Of a stretch of DNA of 64,000 nucleotides, positions 59,702 to 64,000 are shown in pieces. Position numbers and translations under genes: made by a program. The DNA is from Desulfovibrio sp. JC022. GTDB lineage: Bacteria > Desulfobacterota > Desulfovibrionia > Desulfovibrionales > Desulfovibrionaceae. The notes beneath the pieces are model-generated. The model did not search any database and had not been told where the DNA came from. It saw only the letters and a program-made list of their open reading frames with translations. Each line of letters opens with the position of its first letter. Positions within the stretch are counted from its first letter, which is position 1. The stretch is taken from assembly GCF_010470665.1 (NCBI RefSeq), contig NZ_VOPZ01000001.1, positions 496,001 to 560,000 on the forward strand, read 5' to 3'.

Positions 59702-60130
59702 ATGGCAGAAAAAGTACTTCTGGTTGATGACGAGAAAGAATTTGTTGAAGGTCTGGCTGAACGCATGGAACTGCGTGGTATGAACGTAACAGCATGTACC
59801 AATCCACAGGAAGCCCTCGACAAAGTAGATGCTGAAGGTTTTGACGCAATCGTGCTTGATCTTCAGATGCCCGGTATTGACGGTATTGAGGCTCTTAAGC
59901 ACATCAAAAAGACAAGACCGGAAATGCAGGTTATCCTGCTCAGCGGTCACGCAACCGTAGAAAAAGGCATCGAGGCCATGAAGCTCGGCGCAATGGATTT
60001 CGTTGAAAAACCCGCCGATATCAACGTGCTTACCGATAAGATTAAAAAAGCACAGGCCAAGAAAATGATCATCGTTGAAGAAAAGACCGAAGAAAAAGTT
60101 AAGGATATTCTGAGCCATAAGGGCTGGTAG
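59702..60130 (+). CDS. Response regulator with short C-terminal extension
   Basis: A 142-residue receiver. D9/D10, phospho-acceptor D53 in IVLDLQMPGIDGIEA, Ser in LLSGHATVEK and Lys in FVEKPADIN, then a charged 25-residue tail (KIKKAQAKKMIIVEEKTEEK). Last gene of the block begun by TetR; a strong terminator follows. It and the REC at the end of the 55677-56891 fusion are alike in sequence. Confidence 0.9.
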   Translation: MAEKVLLVDDEKEFVEGLAERMELRGMNVTACTNPQEALDKVDAEGFDAIVLDLQMPGIDGIEALKHIKKTRPEMQVILLSGHATVEKGIEAMKLGAMDFVEKPADINVLTDKIKKAQAKKMIIVEEKTEEKVKDILSHKGW

Positions 60131-60154
60131 AAACTAACTTTATTTCGAAATATT

Positions 60155-60185
60155 AAAGCCCCTGTTCGTTATGAGCAGGGGCTTT
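60155..60185 (+). terminator. Terminator of the SulP signalling operon
   Basis: AAAGCCCCTG (60155-60164) pairs exactly with CAGGGGCTTT (60176-60185) around an 11-nt loop. Confidence 0.88.
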
Positions 60186-60411
60186 GCTTATTTAAATAAG
60201 ATGGTTTGTCTGACTGTTGCGCTGTTATGTTTGGAAAGGATTAGTTTCAACTATTGGTAACAAACCGTAAGGTCTGCGCTGCCGTAGAGTTCTACTTTTT
60301 TAATGTGGTTATTTTATGTAGCTATATATAGGCATTCATGTACCTATCTGCTTAATTAAAATTGGAAGTTAGATTTTGCTTTGTGTTAAACTTTGATGTG
60401 AGGGGGATACA
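60186..60411 (+). other. AT-rich non-coding gap
   Basis: About 225 nt of AT-rich sequence between the SulP block and the orphan operon. It contains no recognisable gene. GAGGGGGATACA just before 60412 looks like a ribosome site for the small frame that follows. Confidence 0.4.
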
Positions 60412-60549
60412 TTGAGTTGTGGGATAAAAATTCGTTGCTTTATTGCTAAATATTTTCAGGGTAAGGTTAGGCTTTTTTCAGAGATAATAATACTTGTTGC
60501 GTCAAGTTATCTTCTAGCAAAAAAAATTATTTGGCATGTCTATTTCTAG
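60412..60549 (+). CDS. Possible small membrane protein, 45 aa
   Basis: A TTG-initiated frame preceded by GGGGG 6 nt upstream. The product, beginning MSCGIKIRCFIAKYFQ, has a hydrophobic helix (LFSEIIILVASSYLLA) and ends HVYF. It overlaps the start of the next gene by 14 nt. Short, AT-rich and non-AUG, so only a candidate; operon overlap and a ribosome site are the evidence. Confidence 0.3.
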   Translation: MSCGIKIRCFIAKYFQGKVRLFSEIIILVASSYLLAKKIIWHVYF

Positions 60550-61330
60550 GTCAATGGAGGAGTATTTCAAAGAGCCTTTTATTATAGCATATTTTTGGAT
60601 AGCTGGTTTTGTTTTAATTGTAGCAATTCTTATCAAATTAGGTAACTTAATTGTCGACCATTGTCCTGTTCTTCAAGCTTCAGACATTGACCCTAGCGAA
60701 ATATCAGAATGTCTTCAGACTATGAATTTGGATATTTTAAATCATTTAAATCGACTTGAAGAAGATGGTCCTGTGAATATTTGCAAGCTTAGCGGTTTTC
60801 ATGATTGTGACCGTAATATTCGTGGGATCGTTGCAGCGCTTGCTGAACATGTGAAGCGGTGTTTTAAAGATGTAACGATATCTAAAAGAGATGTTTTTAT
60901 ATCGCTTTACTTATTGGAAGAAGGCGTGTTAAATTATTTATGTCATCACGACTATAAACGGGATTGGGTGAAGTCAAAGCGGATTCCGATTGATTCTCCG
61001 GAATTTGCACAATATGAATCTGTAAAATGTATCAAATCGGGAAATTCTACTTGTTATCTTTTGAGTAAAAATGGCTATGCGAAGGGTAACTCAAAGCGGC
61101 ACAAAACAATCAAGCAGTATCTAGGATGTAAGTTGGAATCAAATGGTTTTATCTATGGCTTTTTGACAGTAGAATTTCATAATGAGTCTGTGTTTACTGA
61201 CGAGTTACAGATGCAGGAGTTTATGGAAAACAATATTTTCCCATATAAAACTTTAATTGAATATCAATTTTTGAAAAAACAATTTTTTGGTTCTTTTTCT
61301 GACTTTGAAAACAATTGGAGGACAGCATGA
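60536..61330 (+). CDS. Membrane-anchored orphan protein, AT-rich
   Basis: A 264-residue protein with one N-terminal helix (IIAYFWIAGFVLIVAILIKL, about 15-34) and a cytoplasmic domain. The domain has CHHDYKRDWVKSKRIPIDSP, SGNSTCYLLSKNGYAKGN and a C-terminal YGFLTVEFHNESVFTDELQM stretch that reads like the last strands of a GAF fold. I do not recognise a family. The start has no clear ribosome site; an ATG at 60554 is possible. Base composition is clearly more AT-rich than neighbouring genes, suggesting acquisition. Its stop overlaps the next ATG. Confidence 0.65.
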   Translation: MSISRSMEEYFKEPFIIAYFWIAGFVLIVAILIKLGNLIVDHCPVLQASDIDPSEISECLQTMNLDILNHLNRLEEDGPVNICKLSGFHDCDRNIRGIVAALAEHVKRCFKDVTISKRDVFISLYLLEEGVLNYLCHHDYKRDWVKSKRIPIDSPEFAQYESVKCIKSGNSTCYLLSKNGYAKGNSKRHKTIKQYLGCKLESNGFIYGFLTVEFHNESVFTDELQMQEFMENNIFPYKTLIEYQFLKKQFFGSFSDFENNWRTA

Positions 61331-61515
61331 GAACAGTAACAAAGAATGAGAACGAACGCTTATTCGAAGAGGTCCTTGCCCAGAGAGAAAAGATCAGAGA
61401 AGAGCTTAAAAGAAAGGCTCGTAATTATTGCTCCCTTAAAGAGGAAGAAGTGAAGGAAAAGCCTAATAGGAAAATTGTTTGTCTGCTTGAAGTTGAGCCC
61501 GATAGTGAAGTCTGA
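61327..61515 (+). CDS. Small charged protein, 62 aa
   Basis: A 62-residue, highly charged, probably coiled-coil protein (ENERLFEEVLAQREKIREEL), starting at the ATG at 61327 with GGAGG 5 nt upstream and overlapping the previous stop (ATGA). No family recognised. Tight coupling suggests it works with the membrane-anchored protein, for example as a regulator, antidote or scaffold; that is conjecture. Confidence 0.6.
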   Translation: MRTVTKNENERLFEEVLAQREKIREELKRKARNYCSLKEEEVKEKPNRKIVCLLEVEPDSEV

Positions 61516-61549
61516 TTTAGTGTTTAAATTTTATTTATATAGCCAAATA

Positions 61550-61585
61550 AAGCCTCCATCAGTTTTGATGGAGGCTTTTTCTTTT
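61550..61585. terminator. Terminator between the orphan operon and hypF
   Basis: AAGCCTCCATCA pairs with TGATGGAGGCTT around GTTT, with T-runs on the plus side. It lies between convergent genes. Confidence 0.88.
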
Positions 61586-61671
61586 GTTAAATCAGGTGGT
61601 TTGGCTGACTATTGTAATACAATTATTGTGAAGCAATAGTTTTTGCTATTCAAAAGCAATAGTTTCAATAA

Positions 61672-64000
61672 TTATATGTCGTTAAGCACTAATTGCCCAT
61701 AAACAGCCTGCCCAAGTGAGATACATCCGTCATTGGGAGGAAGATGGCGGTGGACCAGCGGAGTCAGGCCGCGTTTTTGGAGTTCTTCGGGGAGTTCCAC
61801 GGCGATGGTCAGGTTTTGCATTACCCCGCCGCTCAGGCCTACTGTTTTGATTCCGGTCTGCTTGGCGATGGCTTCGGCGCAATCTGCGAGACCAAGTATC
61901 AAGCCTCGATGGAAACGGCGGCTGATCTTTGCCGGGGAAATTCCGTTTCGGAAATCAGCAAAGGCCTGCTTGAAAAGTTCACTTGTACGGATTTCGTATG
62001 ATTCTGCGGATTGATCGAGGGGGCATTCGTATGCTTCGGTCTCAGTCATATCCTGTACTTTTTCGAGGATGATTGCCGCCTGTCCTTCGTAAGATATGGC
62101 GGGGCAAAGTCCGAGCATGGCCGAGACTGCGTCAAATAGCCGTCCGCAACTGCTGGTCAGCGGACAGTTAATATTTTTTTCAAGGACCTGATCAAACATT
62201 TTCAGACCGGATTGGAATTGTTCGGGAATGGAGATCACGTTTGCATCAAGGCCGAACTCCTTGGCTGCGGCGTAGGCTATGCGCCACGGTTCGCGTACTG
62301 CTGCTTCCCCGCCGGGGAGGCGCAGATGGGTGAAACGGGCCAGTCTTTTGTGTTCCAGCTTTTCGTTATCCACCAGCAGACACTCGCCGCCCCAGATGGT
62401 GCGGTCTTCGCCCAGTCCAGTTCCGTCGAGTGCCAGACCAAGTGCCGGACCTTGATGTTTGTTCTCGGCAAGTACGGCGTGGATGTGGGCGTAGTGGTGT
62501 TGCAGCGCGGTTGTCTCGATACCTTCAGCCAGTGAAATTTCTTCGGCAAGTCCGGTGGTCAGGTAATCCGGGTGCAGGTCATGGACTATGAGCTGCGGTT
62601 TGACTTTGAGGATGGATTGTAGATGGAGCCGGATTTCCTTCCAGAAATTGGCGGTCTCAAGGTTCTGCATGTCCCCGATATGCTGGCTGCTGAATGCTTG
62701 GTCTCCCTTGGTCAGGCAGAGGGTATTCTTGAGTTCCGGTCCGGTGCCCAGCACGCAGGGACCGTCCTGCGCTAGGAAAACCGGGGAAGGTGTATAGCCT
62801 CTGGCACGGCGCATGAAAATTGTGCGAGATTCACCCTTATCTATCTCATTAGTATATTCATGTACGGAACGGGCCACTGAATCATCAACCCTGATGAGAA
62901 TGTCCCGGTTGTGGAAAAGAAAAACATCAACAATATGCGGCAGCCGTTTCAGGGCCTCGCGGTTGCCGATGCAGATAGGCGCGGAGCTCATGTTTCCTGA
63001 AGTCATGACCAGCGCGAACGGCTTGTCCGATTCGTTCAGCGCGGAAAAGTACTTAAGCATAACCTGATGCAGCGGAGTGTACGGAACCATCAATCCGATA
63101 AAATCGGTGTCTGGTGCTATCTCTGGGGCAAGGGAATAATGATCACCTTTGGGTGCCAGCACGATGGGGCGCTGCAAGCCTTCCAGTAATTCAATGTCGT
63201 TGGTGGTGAGGTTAGCAAGTTTGCGCGCTTCATCTACATCCCGGACCATGACCGCCAGTGGTTTGTCCGGGCGGTTTTTACGCTTACGCAGAGTGCGTAC
63301 GGCTTTTCCATTTGAAGCATCGCAGACCAGATGGAATCCTCCGAGTCCTTTTACTCCGGCAACCTTTCCCTCAGCCAGTAGTTTTGCCAGTTCACGCAGG
63401 GCTGTTTCCGGCCCGGCAAGCTCATTGCCTTTGTTGTCTGTCAGCCAGACTTTGGGGCCGCATTCAGCGCAAGCATTAGGCTGGGCATGGAAACGGCGGT
63501 CAAGTGGATCTTCATACTCAGTCCGGCAGTCGTCACACAAAGGAAAACAGGCCATGGATGTGACCGGACGGTCATAGGGTATGGATTTGGTAATGGTGTA
63601 GCGCGGACCGCAATTGGTGCAGTTGGTGAAGGGATATTCGTAGCGGCGGTTTTGCGGATCATTCATATCCGCGAAACAGTCCGGGCAGGTTGCTACGTCC
63701 GGGCTGATCAGTACGCAATGGCCTTCTCCGGCGGTTGAAGCCAGAATGCAGAATTTTTCCTCGCCTTCAACCACTTCCAAATCTTCTTTTTCCAGCGAAA
63801 CTATGCGTGCCAAGCGGGGCAAATCATCTTTGAAACTTTGATTGAATTCGTTCAGTGCAGCCTCACTTCCCTGCAACTCTATGAGTACCCCTTCCGGGCT
63901 GTTGAGAACTGTGCCGGAGAGCTTGTGCTTGAGGGCGGTTCTGTAAATAAATGGTCTGAAACCGACTCCCTGCACCTGTCCGGTAACAGTTAGCAGTCTG
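61672..64000 (-). CDS. hypF: Carbamoyltransferase HypF (5' end outside window)
   Basis: 775 residues visible; the frame continues past the right edge, as RLLTVTGQVQGVGFRPFIYR shows the acylphosphatase domain begins before the window ends. Next come two zinc-finger units (CPDCFADMNDP with CTNCGPRYT; CDDCRTEYEDP with CAECGPKVW), a YrdC-like domain (GKVAGVKGLGGFHLVCDA) and a Kae1/HypF-type C-terminal domain (LQHHYAHIHAVLAENK, ALDGTGLGEDRTIWGGE, SGGVMQNLTIAVEL). HypF makes the cyanide ligand of NiFe hydrogenases from carbamoyl phosphate with HypE. Hydrogenase genes are not in the window. Confidence 0.96.
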   Translation of the reverse strand, partial: RLLTVTGQVQGVGFRPFIYRTALKHKLSGTVLNSPEGVLIELQGSEAALNEFNQSFKDDLPRLARIVSLEKEDLEVVEGEEKFCILASTAGEGHCVLISPDVATCPDCFADMNDPQNRRYEYPFTNCTNCGPRYTITKSIPYDRPVTSMACFPLCDDCRTEYEDPLDRRFHAQPNACAECGPKVWLTDNKGNELAGPETALRELAKLLAEGKVAGVKGLGGFHLVCDASNGKAVRTLRKRKNRPDKPLAVMVRDVDEARKLANLTTNDIELLEGLQRPIVLAPKGDHYSLAPEIAPDTDFIGLMVPYTPLHQVMLKYFSALNESDKPFALVMTSGNMSSAPICIGNREALKRLPHIVDVFLFHNRDILIRVDDSVARSVHEYTNEIDKGESRTIFMRRARGYTPSPVFLAQDGPCVLGTGPELKNTLCLTKGDQAFSSQHIGDMQNLETANFWKEIRLHLQSILKVKPQLIVHDLHPDYLTTGLAEEISLAEGIETTALQHHYAHIHAVLAENKHQGPALGLALDGTGLGEDRTIWGGECLLVDNEKLEHKRLARFTHLRLPGGEAAVREPWRIAYAAAKEFGLDANVISIPEQFQSGLKMFDQVLEKNINCPLTSSCGRLFDAVSAMLGLCPAISYEGQAAIILEKVQDMTETEAYECPLDQSAESYEIRTSELFKQAFADFRNGISPAKISRRFHRGLILGLADCAEAIAKQTGIKTVGLSGGVMQNLTIAVELPEELQKRGLTPLVHRHLPPNDGCISLGQAVYGQLVLNDI

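Noticed and set aside
1-64000. CRISPR arrays, transposases, integrases or rRNA
   Set aside because: No direct-repeat/spacer arrays, no DDE or recombinase proteins and no rRNA segments were seen on either strand.

Overview
The window looks like chromosome of a marine Desulfovibrio/Maridesulfovibrio-type sulfate reducer (Desulfovibrionales). This is inferred from the gene repertoire: many sensor kinases with Cache and PAS domains, orphan solute-binding proteins next to kinases, a SulP anion transporter with its own two-component genes, a 1180-residue FAD/Fe-S lactate/glycolate oxidase fusion, HypF for NiFe hydrogenase maturation, a sigma-54-type flagellin promoter and moderate GC. No rRNA, CRISPR array, prophage or insertion sequence was seen. 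Both window edges cut genes: asnB on the left and hypF on the right.

Layout. 1-9600: partial asparagine synthase, a chemoreceptor, a gmhA-CheY-LysE operon, a lipoprotein NagZ and a PAS histidine kinase. 9800-11255: flagellin with a sigma-54 promoter and an unusually long (~460 nt), hairpin-rich leader. 11583-17601: isocitrate dehydrogenase, a small exported protein and an RND efflux pair. 17732-19642: a two-gene Septu-like defence unit (PtuA ATPase plus PtuB HNH nuclease), AT-rich in part. 19709-29949: an aminotransferase, a pabA-pabB-pabC operon for p-aminobenzoate, an exported phosphatidylserine-decarboxylase-like enzyme, a sulfur-carrier/TtuA-like tRNA thiolase/glycosyltransferase operon, tRNA-Trp, a site-2 protease and trpS. 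30021-32588: an ArsR-controlled metal-efflux operon that ends in a small CxC...CxC protein with an in-frame UGA followed by a SECIS-like hairpin, which I read as an unannotated selenoprotein.

32766-44997 is a dense signalling block: HPt, hybrid kinase, two permease-less solute-binding protein/kinase pairs, HD-GYP, PilZ-like protein, CheY and REC-STAS. 45074-51909 holds mltG-ruvX, the large FAD/Fe-S oxidase with an intergenic repeat behind it, and an aminotransferase. 52922-60130 is one co-directional block: TetR, a SulP transporter with an unusual soluble insert, a kinase-fold/REC fusion, a Cache kinase, REC, a kinase-like protein without a visible ATPase motif, and REC. 60412-61515 is an AT-rich orphan operon. 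The window ends with hypF.

The items most worth following are the UGA-containing protein (30021-30263), the flagellin leader (9856-10319), the Septu pair, the TtuA/TtuB-like pair in what looks like a mesophile, the exported decarboxylase-like protein, and the paired binding-protein/kinase modules.
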